Counted from the first letter of the stretch, positions 21,640 through 34,489 are shown. The stretch is DNA of 64,000 nt from Diphasiastrum complanatum (GCA_029204225.1 CM055092.1:72118308-72182307); one strand, 5' to 3'. Numbers and translations: made by a program. Notes: generated from the sequence alone by a model not told the origin.

Positions 21640-22902
21640 CTCCACAAGTCTCCAACCTTCACATTATACAAATGAGGACGATGATCCACAATCATAGAAG
21701 AAATGGCATCAATTAAAACTGTAGGAATAGAAGATGAACCTCTTTGATATGAAACTATCTTTGTTTGATGGCACTTGATTTTTGTCATAGTTAAAATTAG
21801 ATTCCATTTAACTTTTTAATATTAAAATACTTTTTGCAAATTTTACGTTGTCAAGCACGTCAATCAACATTTATAAATAATTTGATCAATTCATATAATC
21901 TGCTCTAGTGTCCTTTCTCCAAACTTTTCGGTTTGACATGTTATGTATCTTTTAGGTTGTTTAGCACCATTGTTATATAGTATATTTAGTCTAATGCAGC
22001 TTGCTATTTTGTATAAATAGTTTGTACAAATAGTCTGGCATCATTCACATCCTTTGCATTGTACAAACAGATTAGCAAACATTGAAGATTGTCAACGACC
22101 AATTGATCCTAGACCTTTTGTTTTGAGTACATGTGGCCTATGTGATGTCGCACTTGCACATGGATTGAGCTGATCCGGCTTTTTAATGGTGCCTACAAGC
22201 CAATGCCATTCTCTTTGTTCTAAACTTTTTTCCAACACCCTTTTGTAAAGTGACCTCATTTGACTCAATAATTGTGCTTTGCTTCCCTATTATTTGTTGC
22301 CAGTGCCTCGTATTCTCTTTATTCTCAAACTTTCCTTTTTCCTTAGCAAATAAAGCATTCTGAGTTTTCTTGTCATCACTTGCCCTTCCTCTCCTTAATT
22401 CTTCTTGCAATAGCAATGATGAAAAACCTGTAACATTTGTAACAAGACTAGATAAAATGGAAATATAACAATTATGTGATGAGGGTAAATTTCTTGGAAT
22501 AATTATTATTGTCTCTTTATGTTCTTTTTGGATTCCAATCGCAGCCAGTTGGTCAAGAAGGGTTTAAATGAGTGCAATATGACTTTGCCTTGAGTCCTTC
22601 TCTCTTGCATCTTCAACTGCATTAACTTCTTTTCAAATAGATCTTATTAGCCATGTTTTTGTTTTCAAACAACCCAAGCAATGCTTCCCAAACTGCCTAT
22701 AATGTAGTACGCTTACGAACTTGAGGTAGTAAGTTATCAAATAAGCATGATTAATTTAGTGTTTTAGCTTTATTGTCCCATTTAATCCAATGTTTTGCAA
22801 GTTCACCTTCTTTCTCACCAATCATTATGGACCAAAGATTTTTTTCCAAAAGAATTGACTGCATAGCTAATCCCCTCTCTTATTATCTAAAGTATAGAAG
22901 CT

Positions 22903-22979
<77 letters not shown>

Positions 22980-23746
22980 CTAACACCTAGGTCCTAGATT
23001 CTAACACCTATCATCTCCGTCACATAATATATCCCTCTTCCCTTCTACCTCTCTTCCCTTGCCCTCAGGTATCTCTACTTTCCCCTCCTATTTCTCTCTC
23101 GTATCTCTACTCTCCCTATTTCTCTCTCCTCCTATCTCCCCCTTGTCCTATTGTTAAATTGTCTCTCCTATCATCTATCTAACACTCCTATCTATGTTCT
23201 AACTACTACTATCATCTATCGAAATTTTACACATTTGTCTTTCCAATAATCTCTCTCTTGGCTTTCCCCTCTCACACTTCTCTCTAGACTCTCACACGCT
23301 CTTAAATGCTCTCTTAAAATTCTCCTCATCTATCTAGATTCTAGATCCACACCTTTTTCTCTCCCCTCTGATATCTCCTCTCACCCTCTATCCTCCTCTC
23401 TCACACTCTCCTCACACATTCTCTCTCATCTCCTCACTATCTCAAAACTCTTACCATGGTGTAAAGAAAAAGCCTCATGCACGCATTTTTTCCCATCAGC
23501 AATTCAAACCTCCAATTTGAGGTTTGATTTGGGTCGGTTCAAACCAGTACCAGATCAACCCAGTTAGAAATTTAAACTGCTGAATCATGAAACATTGTGA
23601 AACACTAACGATTGCTTTATGATTGTTTTGGGACTTACAACATAAATGTTGAACTATATTTAAAATTTTGAAGAGATAATAGAAGGATGAGGAAAGACAT
23701 GTGAGATGAGAGGAGCAGCTAAAACGCAATGAAAGAACGTTTTGTT

Positions 23747-23805
<59 letters not shown>

Positions 23806-24696
23806 CTTTTTTTATAGGACATTTCAGGCAGATTATGCAACATGTTTCATCCTTGATGCCTTCTACGATAACATTTTGCAAAAGGAATTTGTTGTAGATT
23901 ATGCAACTTTTTACTACTATATGCATTCCGTGGATCATATTTAATGATTTTTCTCATGTACTTGGAGTTGCAGAATCCCCCGACAATAAAATGGGATTTT
24001 TACAAGGAGAAGCTGGGCCCCTCTATCGTCAATATCTTCCAAAAATCATATGAATGTATGCATGCTGTGCCTATTAACTTAGAAAAGTGCTTCAAATCTT
24101 GTATATAGTACTTGAAGTCTTCTATTTTCTAGGTCATGATCTTCGTGTGACTAGTCTTCCTCCATCCAAATTGTTCTCATTCCAAGCACTTGAAGAAATT
24201 ACCTAAGTCTCATCTTAAAAATCTGGACTAACTGAGTATGAGATCTCTTGTTTTGCCATGATGCTGTAGCTGTCCAGATTCCCGAGTACGAGGATACTTA
24301 CACTCCAGAGTACAAAAAGAAGTATGAAGAGTGGGTAGGTTTCTTGTTCCATAAACAAAATAATTAGTAACATTGCAAATATGGACAACATATCTTATCA
24401 GGTTTTAGTTAAGTTGGATAGATTTGTAGTCAGGAAAAGGATGCTTATTTTTTTAGGTGCATTTAATGGCAGCTAGGTTTGAGCTAAATACACGAGTCCT
24501 TATAGAGGTAATCTTGTGGTATTTGAGTTCTAATGACTTTTAATGAGAAGCATAACCATTGTGACGCAGCTTGTCAAGGCTACTCAGATGGAAGAAGAGT
24601 CTAAACGAGAAGTAGAAAGGCTTAAGAAGGACCTTGCAGAACTGCGGCAAAAGAAGGTGATGCTCTAACTGATAACTTCTCCTACCAGTTGATCAT

Positions 24697-24757
<61 letters not shown>

Positions 24758-24888
24758 GACTTTTTTGTACCATGACCAATTTGCAGGAAGCTTTGAGAAC
24801 ATTGACTGTTGATGAGTATCTAGCCGACCATCCAGACATGAAGCAAAAAATTGACGAGGAGATAAAGAACCACAACTGGGGATACTAG
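18204..24888 (+). CDS. ATPQ: ATP synthase subunit d, mitochondrial
   Basis: A five-exon gene for the d subunit of the mitochondrial F1Fo ATP synthase, part of the peripheral stalk linking F1 to Fo at the inner membrane. Exons: 18204-18359, 23974-24055, 24270-24334, 24570-24656 and 24787-24888. All junctions are GT-AG and the phases join (the second exon ends with one base of a Ser codon completed by the third). The product is 163 residues; plant d subunits are close to 168. Key blocks: SIDWEFLGKVVVSDEGRKEL, FEDVNNILETKF, IKWDFYKEKLG, IPEYEDTYTPEYKKKYEEW, a charged helix KATQMEEESKREVERLKKDL, LTVDEYLADHPDMKQKIDEE and the near-invariant end NHNWGY before TAG. The first ATG after the (GA) leader was chosen. 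No classical cleaved presequence is seen, as is usual for this subunit. The reading frame is intact. Confidence 0.95.
19087..19267. mobile_element. MITE-like element in ATPQ intron 1
   Basis: About 181 bp rich in GCGTCCG, flanked by GCCTATAC on both sides (19079-19086 and 19268-19275), an 8-bp duplication of hAT type. Inside, CGCGTCCACCCCGGACGC near the left end pairs with an inverted CGCGTCTGACCCCGGACGC near the right end, and the centre is palindromic around GACCCAGGGTC. The outermost bases (TAG, CTA) match only weakly. It has no coding capacity and would need a transposase from elsewhere. Confidence 0.6.
20923..21011. repeat. Palindrome and RY-motif (CATGCA) cluster in intron 1
   Basis: A 22-bp perfect palindrome at 20990-21011 (half-site CCCCATGCACA) lies just after a 9-bp inverted repeat GCATGTCAC / GTGACATGC at 20923-20946. 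The interval holds several CATGCA or GCATGC cores. CATGCA is the RY element bound by B3 factors such as ABI3 and FUS3; a regulatory role here is only a possibility. Confidence 0.5.
21592..21635. repeat. (GA)n microsatellite, ATPQ intron 1
   Basis: 44 bases of uninterrupted AG/GA. Confidence 0.95.
22150..22870 (-). pseudogene. Copia gag fossil (UBN2) in ATPQ intron 1
   Basis: On the minus strand, pieces in shifting frames resemble copia gag: WDNKAKTL, LLPQVRKRTT, AVWEALLGLFENKNMANK, LMQLKMQERRTQGKVILHSF, LDQLAAIGIQKE, then FSSLLLQEELRRGRASDDKK. The order fits a UBN2 domain and the region leading to a zinc knuckle. Many stops show it is old. No LTRs or pol were recognised nearby. Confidence 0.6.
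22906..22976. repeat. (CT)n microsatellite, 71 bp, ATPQ intron 1
   Basis: A pure CT run followed to about 23450 by irregular CTCT-rich sequence, so the coding strand carries a polypyrimidine tract several hundred bases upstream of the exon 2 acceptor. Confidence 0.95.
23751..23803. repeat. (GA)n microsatellite near ATPQ exon 2
   Basis: 53 bases of GA, about 170 bases upstream of the exon 2 acceptor. Confidence 0.95.
24699..24755. repeat. (GA)n microsatellite filling much of ATPQ intron 4
   Basis: 57 bases of GA inside a 130-base intron (24657-24786), starting 42 bases after the donor and ending 31 bases before the acceptor. It takes nearly half of the intron and overlaps where the branch point would usually lie. 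Confidence 0.95.
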
Positions 24889-27800
24889 GTTGTCGGGTGT
24901 TTTTTGAGCTTGTCATCATGTATTCTTCTGTTTCATATGATTACTGCATCAATAATCAGGTTGATAAACACCAACCATTATTTTCTTGGTTATTAAGAAA
25001 TGCCTCTCTGTCTTTTCAGTGGCCTACTTTTACTGTTCAAAATTTCAAGAGTGCATTTTATAAACTGCTCAGAGGCTATTGGAAATAGTTATGCACAAGC
25101 AGCACAAAGTTTCGAGACAATATTCATAAGAGTTTCCACTCTTCACTATGATGTATGGAAATCGAGCTACTGAGCTTTGAAGCCTAAGATCGTATTTTGT
25201 GAGCATGCAACTACATTGACTGTGCTACTTGCCTATAAATCTCTTTCTATTCTAGAGGACTGTCTACTACACATACTTAAGAATGTGAAGTTTTCATGTC
25301 CCTCTCTACCAATTGTTTAGTTTTCCAATTTCTTGCTTCATGAGCTTTTCTCTTTCTAAGTTCATTGTGCTTCTTCATTCATATTTCTGGATTTTTTTCC
25401 AGGAGAGTGTAGATGGCAATTTATGCTTACAATCATAAGTCATGCATGCTAAAAGGGTTTTCAATGGTATGAAATTTTGGTATGTAAAATGGTTCTTGGT
25501 TGTTTTCAGTACATGTTGTCTGTTTTGGTAATTTTTTGAACCCTGACTAGCTCTTTAGGTCAGCCTTTTTCTTTAGTTATTTGTGTTTCGAGAGGCATTA
25601 CAATGAGAGCAGTTACTGCTCTCTCACAGATTTTGTAGCTTGTTATATGCATACTGCAGAACCTCTCTGTCATTCACTTCGGCATTTTTTTGAAGATTAA
25701 GAATTTATGGTTGTTGACCTACAGTTTTGCATGATGCCTTTCACTTTCGTGCCAAGGTGACAATTTAGACAGTTTAAACGGGACACGGCTTGTCATTAAA
25801 GCTTCTTGCAGTGAAACACAGCAATCATGTTTCAGCTGTATCATTTAGTTAGCATTTGCTGGGGGGTTGATTTATAGTAATGTACAAATGACTGATTGAA
25901 ATATGAACTAGAAACGGCTGGTCTCAGTTTAACGCTAGCTTATTTTGAGAGTCACATTTGTTCTATTTATGGATTTACAAAATCAGTAATTTCTCCTGTC
26001 AAGTTTTACATTTGTCATATTAAGTTGCTTAAATCCAAAACTTTCCATCGCATCAGGTAAATATTTTCAAAAATGTGTAAATGCCCAATAAATATCCCTA
26101 ATCTTTCTATACATTTAGTGACATGCTATTAGCATTTCCTTTTGTGAAGTTGCTGCCAGAATGGTTTTGCCTAACTTTTCCTTTCATGGTCCTGGCGACA
26201 AACTTTCCTTAGTATATTGCCAGGAACTTCGATTTGTCAAGCTTTCACAGTGGCCTCTTTAAAGCAAATAAATTATGATTATTGATTTGTTACTTATCTG
26301 CTAGTTTAGTTAGTTTAGATTAGCTCAGTCAGATTAGTTTATTTGTCTTAGTATCCACATTCACAGAGATTTTTTCAATGCTCTAATCTATCTTCATCTA
26401 TTCCGTGGTTTCTATGTGATGTTTTGCTCACAAGTTGGTTTCGAAGCACTTTATCTAGCACAAAGGAGTTGGGCTTCACATTCTACAGAGTCTCATTTGT
26501 CTTCTTAGAGGGAAAATTGTTATTAGGTCTATGCTTTTTGGAGAGAAATATAAGTTCATGTTTTGCTTCCAGTTTTGACTACGATGGTTGGATCTTTGAT
26601 TTGACTGGATCTTTGGCTTGCCCTCATCAAATGGTCGAAAATTATGTCAAGATTTATTGACAACAAGTTTCTGCAAAAAAAATTCTAGATTTTGTAGCTT
26701 TTTATCGTTATTCTTACTATAGTAGATGAGCTTCTAATGCTCTATATTGGATAGAAGAACAATAGGGGGCTTGTGGTCTTAATAGATCTCATCATTTGGA
26801 TAGAAGAGGTTAATGAGATGCTTTATTTTCAAGTTTTAGCACTTAATCTTTTTCATACTTTTGTATCCTTTTCAAGAGATTTATATGCTCTGTTCTACAG
26901 TAGGAAGATTCCTGTGCACTTTAGGACTCGTGATTTGGTTAATCAAAAATTGACTTTTTGAAAAACTTGATTCACCCTTTTTTGGGACTCAAATCTTTGT
27001 TGAAGTACTTCATTTTTCCCTTGTCCAGAGATTTTTACACTACCACTCTTCTTATAATAAATAAGTTTTCTAGAAGTCAACATATAGTAGGTTCACCTTT
27101 CTGATAAATTTTGGTCATTCCTTTTTCCAATCAATTTTGTATTTTTACATGAGCTTGTAAATTTAGAAAAATCATTTCTTGCTTTGCACCCAAGCAGTTT
27201 CCACATATTGGACATAAGTTCTAGCTTTAAAAAGTGCATTTTGTTTCAAAAATTGGAAATGAATGCCAATGCTATCAATAATTTTACAAGACAGCAAACT
27301 CCAAATGTATAGGCTGATAGTTAACCTCGTCAACCTTTCAATGAGGCATTGATGATATATAAGAATATTCCACCAATGTAGCAGGACCAAAAAATCAATG
27401 ATAAATCTTCTATGGATATTAGTCCATCCATTGACTATGATGGAACAACCAAAGGTCGCCCAAGCATGGCATATAAAGCTGTATCTAGCTTCAATAAAGC
27501 CACCTGCAACATAATTTGGGGAAGCATTTGTCTACTAAGAGTAAAAATGTGAAATTCACCTTGCACCAAAATAAGAGTTACATTTACTTACAAGGTTCTT
27601 GAATTCAATCATAGGTCAAGCTTCCTAGCTTCTTTCTAATTAGGTACATAGTTTATGTTGACTTATGTTGTACACGCACTCGCACTCACACTCGATATCA
27701 TTATATTGTTGCACTTATATGCCATAGACAAAGAGTACATCAAGGAAGGGACCCCTCAACACAATACTTGTCAAATAAACAAATAGTTTGTTCTATTGGT

Positions 27801-29370
27801 CCTCTCTAGCATTAGGATGAGGTCTCTAGGTCCTAATAATAATCACTTGGCCTTTGGAGAAGCTTGTTTAGTCTTATCGAGCTCTTGGCCATTACCTGCT
27901 TGACCTCACATTAGCTATTAACAAGCATGATACCAAATCATGAATGATTGGAAACTTCGTACATGGTTATGCTTGGTTCATATAGCACTCATAGTAGCAT
28001 TGCGTTCAAAATGTTCTACATTGATTCAATTCCACATATGTAGTAACCTCTATTTAGTTCGTTTAGCATCTCTATTACCCACTATAGACAAATTGTTGTG
28101 TCGTTGTGCTACATCGATTCAAATTTACATTGTATTAATGTCTTTGATATTGTTATGTGATTGTAATTTGGCTACTTATTTGGTATGCAGGACTTTTTTC
28201 AGTTGGTGTGAAGATGTACAACATAATTTTACTTCATAAAAATTCTTACAAGGACATGTACTTTTCAATCAACAATCATTTTAATATTTAGACGTTGTAA
28301 TCAATTGTTTGTAAAAGCTTTGATTCAGCAAGATGATGTGTCATGAAGCATGTGTTCATTCAGATGTTAACACCTATAATATTTTCTCAACAACTCATTC
28401 ACCCCTCTAATGGCAACAATTAACACTCATTAGTCCTTTTCATAGTTCCCAATGCCACTCCTTTATCGAAATGGACTGTGGAACCCCCATGATCTCGTTA
28501 CCTATTCATGTGTTTATCCTTTCCTTTGTCAACAAACATTCATGACCCCATCTTCCACAATATATAATGATTTCTATCATTTCTCTTCAGTTTTTCTCTT
28601 GCCAATTTTTCCCACTCAATTTTCCAACCCCATTTGTTGCATCCATGTATTCACGATCACACCTTCTCTAGCTTGTTTCTTCTCAACGACCATTTCCCTT
28701 TGAACTTCAAAGGCCTTGATCCAATAGATAGGGTTATGATCCCAAAAAGAAATTCTAAGTCTTAATGGGGGGAAAATGATGATTTTACATATCTTGCCAC
28801 GGTGCTCAAGGAGTCTATTGTAAGATCACTTTGTCAAAAACGGTGCTCTTTAGTACTTTTTAGCTCACATGTGATTCTTTGTTATAAAATGTGGTCATCA
28901 CAAAGTAATTGATTGGTTATACTCCTCTCCACCTTGTTTACTAAGAGTTGTAGCTCATGAAGGCAGTTCGCATTTTACACATATCTTTTACAATTTTGCT
29001 TACATATGCACACCACTTTTTGTTAGTGCATGTTTTTTCATGGTTATGCTTGCATTTGTGGGCCACTTTGGCCAATGAATGCATCCAAGGGAAAGAAACA
29101 CAAAGAAAATATAACTTCTTATTGGTTGCACTCTCTCTACTTGTCATATTCCACAAGCTAGCCAAAGGGGTTAGTTTATCTATACTTATAACATTGTGCG
29201 AGTTTTCATGGTTGGTACACAATGTTTTATGTTGAATATCCAGCTTCAATCATAGTCATGGTTTTAGTTGCAGGCCTTCTCAAGCTTATTAGAAAATTTA
29301 CTAGCAGTCATGTCACAAATCAATATATATTATTTATAATTACTTTATCATACGAATAAGTTGGCATGTG
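24889..29370. other. ATPQ 3' region and intergenic DNA without recognised genes
   Basis: The ATPQ 3' untranslated region must begin here, but I could not fix a polyadenylation site. The rest is AT-rich, with only short scattered reading frames that resemble no family I know. No LTRs, terminal repeats or RNA genes were recognised. Confidence 0.5.
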
Positions 29371-29373
29371 ATA

Positions 29374-31317
29374 TTAAGGGTTGACATACAATACAAGGTG
29401 CTCAATAGCATGACATGTAGTTTTCAGAGATGCAATGACTGACTTTTGTACATTGATTTGGCATGCCAAGACCAGCACCTCGTTGGTTGATGGATCGGCT
29501 TTGCTCAGGTGCTCCGGCATCATCGTTATGGCCATCTTTCTTCTGCACTGATACACCTATATCGTCATCATCGCATCAGTTAGTTTCTTATTTTCCTGAG
29601 TCAGGAGATCTAACTGGCGCTCAAACTGGTCTTGCACCTCTTGAAGGGATTGGAGCTGATTTGAGAATTGATTTTGCTCCTCCAATCTCTTGGCTCTTTC
29701 ACTTTGCAATTCTTCCAAAGTTGTCAGCAACTCCGTGTCTTTCAGCTGCAAATCCTGCTTTGTCGTCCTGAGCTCATCTATCTGTTGTGCAAGCTGGCGC
29801 ACCAACCAATGCATATGGTATGAGGCCTCGGTATGATACTTCAAGGTTTCCCTGGCTTTCTCGGGCAAACTGTCATAGGCTGGAAAAGTTGAGAATTCGG
29901 AAGGAAGACAATGGTAGGTAGGAAAAGAAAACTGAGAGGTTGTGGGATGAGTTGGAAGTGGAATAGTTAGTTGTGTCTTTACATCAGTAGCAACGGAGGT
30001 GGTAGGAATGGTGGTAGTGTTAAGAGAAATGGTGATGGAGGCGGTATCAACAATGGTGGTGGTGGTGGTTAGTGGTGAGACTAGTGCAGCTGCCTCTGGA
30101 AAGATCTCCACCTCCTCATCTACAAGATCGCCTTCATCGAAGTATTCAAGTGCATCTACATCGATGAAGCCATCTTTCTTCAGAGCAGAGGGGTCTGAAG
30201 GCCTTCTCTTCAGTCCTTGGGCTTTCCTGGACTTCAACTGGAATATGTGCTACTTGACCTTGATCTCGATCTTCTTGGTCAGGATTAGCTACATCAGTCT
30301 TCTCAGCTTCATTGTCGTGAGTGGGATGAGCTGCAATAGTATGTTCTGCTCGTGTGGTTGCAGACAACTCTCTTTCTCCCTCCCCTGAAACTATTGCCTG
30401 TGTCTGCTGGGCATGAGGGAGTGAGGTAACAACATGAACGGATCCCAATGGTGATTGGGATCGGGTGCTTGTATCTGTTGATTGCACTGGTGTCTTCTGG
30501 GTGATTTGGATCTGGTGCTAAGGTGAGGAGGTAGCCGGTGAGGTTCGGTGTTGTCGAGTACGTCTGATTTGAGGCTGCCCTCCTCTTCATCCTCGTTGTT
30601 TTCACTACTTGACGGGACATCTTTGTAGCCTGCCATTTGCTTGGTCTACTTCTTGGGAGTCAGCTTGGTAGTCTTGGCTTGTGGGATATCTGATTTCGTC
30701 TCTGATTTAGGGGGTGGCTTGCAGGCAGTCATCTTATTCCTTGACTTCTTGGGTGGTGGTGTGGTATCAGCAGGTGGTGATGACCTATCGTGTTTCCTCT
30801 TGACGCGGCGTTCATGAAACATGGCAGCCTGTTGAGAAGGTGAGGCGGAAGCTTGTGATGGAATATAGCCTCGGCTAGCAACAACATCCCTTGGAGCTAA
30901 GGCAAGCTTCAAGTCAATGGTGGATTGACTTCGAGCTAAGTCAAAAAAGATATAACCCAAGGAGGTCACTGGAGCTCGCTTCTGCAGTGCAACAATAAGT
31001 TGTCGGGAGATGAATCTGGTCCAATTGTACATATTTTGGCGGCCTTCTTAGGATTCTCCCAACATGGCAAATATCTAGAGGGGGATCCTCAACAGATGTG
31101 CCTTTCTTATATAGGTGTACCTTGTGAGATAAGCACACACAGCTACCAGTTCCTTGCACTTGATGGCCTCGAGGAGAATGCCATTCTTGTTCTTCCATTT
31201 GTCAAGAGTGGTGTCAAGGAACCTGGCATAAGACTGTTGCAACAAGTTGGTCAGCTTGACTGGCTTCTCTTTATGGCCACTGGGGAAGCCAAAATTGGTG
31301 AGGTTGATGTCAACCAA
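29374..31317 (-). pseudogene. Broken coding region, low-complexity and coiled-coil protein of unknown family
   Basis: Read on the minus strand, several adjoining open blocks in changing frames look like one decayed gene of about 600 codons. The first (31317-31075) contains DINLTNFGFPSGHKEKPVKL and ARFLDTTLDKWKNKNGILLE. The next (31032-30646) has YNWTRFISRQLIVALQKR, then a basic Ser/Pro/Lys-rich tail. The longest intact part (30237-29557, 226 codons) starts with a basic and acidic region, passes a Thr-rich stretch, and ends in a strong coiled coil (QIDELRTTKQDLQLKDTELL, LEELQSERAKRLEEQNQF, DLLTQENKKLTDAM). Gene-sized blocks like this often belong to retroelement gags or plant transposon-associated proteins, but I see no zinc knuckle or polymerase beside it. 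No function is assigned. Confidence 0.45.
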
Positions 31318-31399
31318 GTAGATGTAGATCTAAAAATTTTGCAGATCGATACGATACGTGAGATGCTTCTCGCTAGACTTGATTCACAATCCTATTGAA

Positions 31400-34300
31400 A
31401 ATGAAAGTTTCCAATAAGAATAGAGAATATCAAGTAAGTCGGACCTAGTTGGGAACCTCACTAGGTTGATCAACTTTCAATTATTAATGACTTTAATGAT
31501 TCTCTAAAGGTTACCTTGCTCTATGTCATTTTGTCAAGTAGAAGATGCCATTGTGATTGATTAACAACATTGAATGAACAATTTTGAACTCTTGTTTGTC
31601 CTTCTGATCTTACTAATTTTTCCTTATCCAATATCTGCTCATATTCCTGTGTTGAGCCCTTCTAAGGGGTATTTTATTGGAACTTCTTCAGGATGCAATA
31701 GATTCTTCCTTATACTTTTTTTGTAGGTTGAGATAAATGCATATCAATGTCACATTTCTTTTTATCACTCTCATTCTACTTATTCTATAAACTCACATTT
31801 CCGCACGTCTCTTCCTCCTCCATTTCCTAATTTTTCTCTCCATTCATGATCTACCTATTTTATTTCTTTGAGTTGTATGCTAAGCTCTCTTCCAACTACT
31901 TACAATTCTACATCCATGTGAAATTATCAATATGGAAAATCTAAATCACTTAGTATAGTGTTGGCCTCTCATCCTAACCATTGACGTAAACAAGTTGTTA
32001 AGACACTCTTGGTACTCACTTTATATCAATGCCCATATTCATATATTAGCTTTTATCAATAATAGTCTTGATATTGATTAGTATCATGTGGCCATCATAA
32101 TATTCATTCTCATGCCAATGATTGTCATACTTGTATTATTCTTCATGTATGGATTTATCATATGTCACCAGATATCGTTCTTAGATGGATTACGAAGAGC
32201 ATGCATGGCAACATGTGAAAATTTTCAACTTTAATAAGGCAAATCAAGGAAAAATTACTTTTGGCTTTAATCAAGGAATATTACTTTTGGCTTCAATATT
32301 CAAAGATTAGATACAGTAAGATATCAAAAGATTGGTGAACATACACAAAAGATAGATTGGTGAAAATCTACAAAGGATGTCAAATTTGGGGCAATCAGAT
32401 GATGATTCCCCAATATCAAAGCCTTAAGGATCAAGCATTTTTTTTGTATACAAAGTTATACAAATACTAGTTATGCACAACATATATAACCTAAGAATGC
32501 CATAAAGCAACACCAAGTGAAGAACATGCTCCTAAAATGTCACTACGCACCGATCTGGATTTGAGCTTGCCTTGCCCGTCACAATCAACAACTCTACCCA
32601 TATACAACATGCAACGGTTGGGATTTGAGCTTGCGCTTTGCCAATCACAATCAACAACTCTATCCATACACCACGCAGCAATGGACAAGCATCAAACTTA
32701 GATTTTCAAAAAGCATTAACCTCAAATAGTTTCCTTTACTCGTATTGATTGAATTGTGCTCGAAGGATTTTTAAACAAGTGATGATTCATATATGACACT
32801 TGTACAACAATTCCAATTATTTGAATATATTTACAATGGTTCAAATATGCTACCATATTTGTGAATAGATGATTGCCAAGTTTTTAGAAAGGGCCAAAGC
32901 CAATAGCCCCATTCTTAGAAGGGTCAAAACTCATAACTACAAGGCCCAAAGGGCATTAAATCTTCAAACAAGAAGGCAACCTTCAATCAAGCTTTTAAAT
33001 TGCAACAATTCCATCAGCAACCTCAATGGACAAGCTTTGAGCCTTGAGGTTATGAGTCCTCACATGCATGTTAAATACTTGAATTTGAGTGAGTGAACCC
33101 CACAATCAAGTTTGTATCCACTATACAACAACTAATTGTACTTGCAACACTGAATCTAAATTAGATACTATGTAGTCCATAAAGCATATTTCTCAATCCA
33201 AATGTGTCAAACGATGCTGACTAACAAAGAATTAAAATGGCATTGAGATTTATCAAGAGACTATGAAAAATGTCATATTCTAAACTAAGATAGATAAAAA
33301 ATTATAAACATTCATGGGAAATTGCACTACCAAAGATTTTAGACCTGTCAAAGCTTGCAATATCTGTCAACCAGATGACAATCCCGCAAGAGTGGGCAAA
33401 TGAGGTAACATCAATAGAAACAAAAGAATTCAACAACATATAAAAACTTCAAAATATACAAATACGTGTAAACAAATCAACCACAATTTCATGAAAGGAC
33501 TGTTCACTGCACTTTTATATTTAAATCAGCCATACGAGCGAAAATAATGACTGATGTACTTTCCTGAAATATAAAGCTCTAAATATATCATTGACAATGT
33601 TCCATCAATCATCAAATTCTTGTATCGATTATTCAAAATCAATCAACATCGTTCATCCACAAAGTGGTCGCTAATACTTCAAGACTTCACATTCAAGATC
33701 AATATACGAAAGGGAAAGCATCAATATACGAAAGGGAAAGCAACACTCGTAAGTCCGATAGTTCATTGAACATAGAAAAATGTCTTCACTACTGCGTGAC
33801 AACCATAAGACAAATGGCTTGTCATGCTCTATATGAATATGGGCATCACTACAAAATAAATTGATGATAAGATCAAACACCTAATTAATGACAGACCAAA
33901 TTTTGGTAAGGGCAACTAAATATCATCTAATAATTATATTTTCTAGCAATAGTTGACTTAACTAGCTTCATTACATTCTATATTTCAATTTTAAACCAAA
34001 AAGGCTTATTGAAAAGCCACAACAATATTTATGGGTCCAATAAATCTGGCAAAAAGTGGTGAAGCCATGCAACGTGAATCTAAGCCAAAACTTTTTTGAG
34101 AGGCCAATTCCTTGAATAGGACCACATCGAATAGACCAAATGCTACAAAAACGTTCCTCACTTGATTGACAAACAAGAGTACATATACGTCTGCATTGGC
34201 TTTTACACAATTGTACAAAGATCCAACTAATGCTTTCAACAAAGACCTAGGTAAAGGGTGGACACCATCATGATGAGGACTAGCACCAAAGCGCAGTGAC

Positions 34301-34485
34301 AATCAAGTAAAGTCCCTACTTCCTTGAGGGAAAATGCGAAAGATTCACATTTTTCCACTTCTGCCGAGGTATATATGTTTCTTGTTCTGGTCTAACATTC
34401 TTTTATTTTATTTGAGTCCCCATTTTATTTTGCAAGGAAAACGGAAAAAAATAAAAAAATTAGCACAAACTAGTTGACTATAACT
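31400..34485. other. Intergenic DNA, no recognised genes; two small tandem repeats
   Basis: AT-rich sequence with no coding similarity I can support. A 64-bp unit is duplicated at 32557-32620 and 32621-32684 (shared core ATTTGAGCTTGC and CACAATCAACAACTCTA). A 21- or 22-bp unit containing ATCAATATACGAAAGGG is duplicated near 33698-33741. Confidence 0.5.
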
Positions 34486-34489
34486 CGGT

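Larger units (their letters stand above)
18360..23973 (+). other. ATPQ intron 1 (5614 bp), element-rich
   Basis: This intron begins GTATGT and ends TTGCAG. It is about 35 times longer than the exon before it. It contains a MITE-like element (19087-19267), a palindromic RY-motif cluster (20923-21011), (GA)n at 21592-21635, a minus-strand copia gag fossil (about 22150-22870), a 71-base (CT)n at 22906-22976 followed by several hundred pyrimidine-rich bases to about 23450, and (GA)n at 23751-23803. Nothing recognisable was found in 18400-19075, 19280-20900 and 21640-22140. Confidence 0.9.

Noticed and set aside
21436-21788. Frames rich in Ser-Leu or Arg-Glu repeats
   Set aside because: They are translations of (CT)n/(GA)n microsatellites; the same artefact occurs at 18092, 23660, 24665, 38833 and 43750.
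28957-29249. Overlapping frames on both strands of about 100 codons
   Set aside because: Both strands are open by chance in AT-rich DNA; no domain or splice context supports either.
32557-32684. Two-copy 64-bp repeat considered as a CRISPR-like array
   Set aside because: Only two units, no spacers and a plant nuclear context; it is a simple tandem duplication.
34006-34302. 98-codon minus-strand frame with hydrophobic stretches
   Set aside because: No family similarity, no neighbouring exons with matching phase, and base use typical of surrounding intergenic DNA.
24889-34485. Search for tRNA, rRNA, snoRNA or miRNA genes
   Set aside because: No cloverleaf with A and B boxes and no long foldback outside transposon ends was recognised by eye; tRNAscan-SE and small-RNA data would be decisive.
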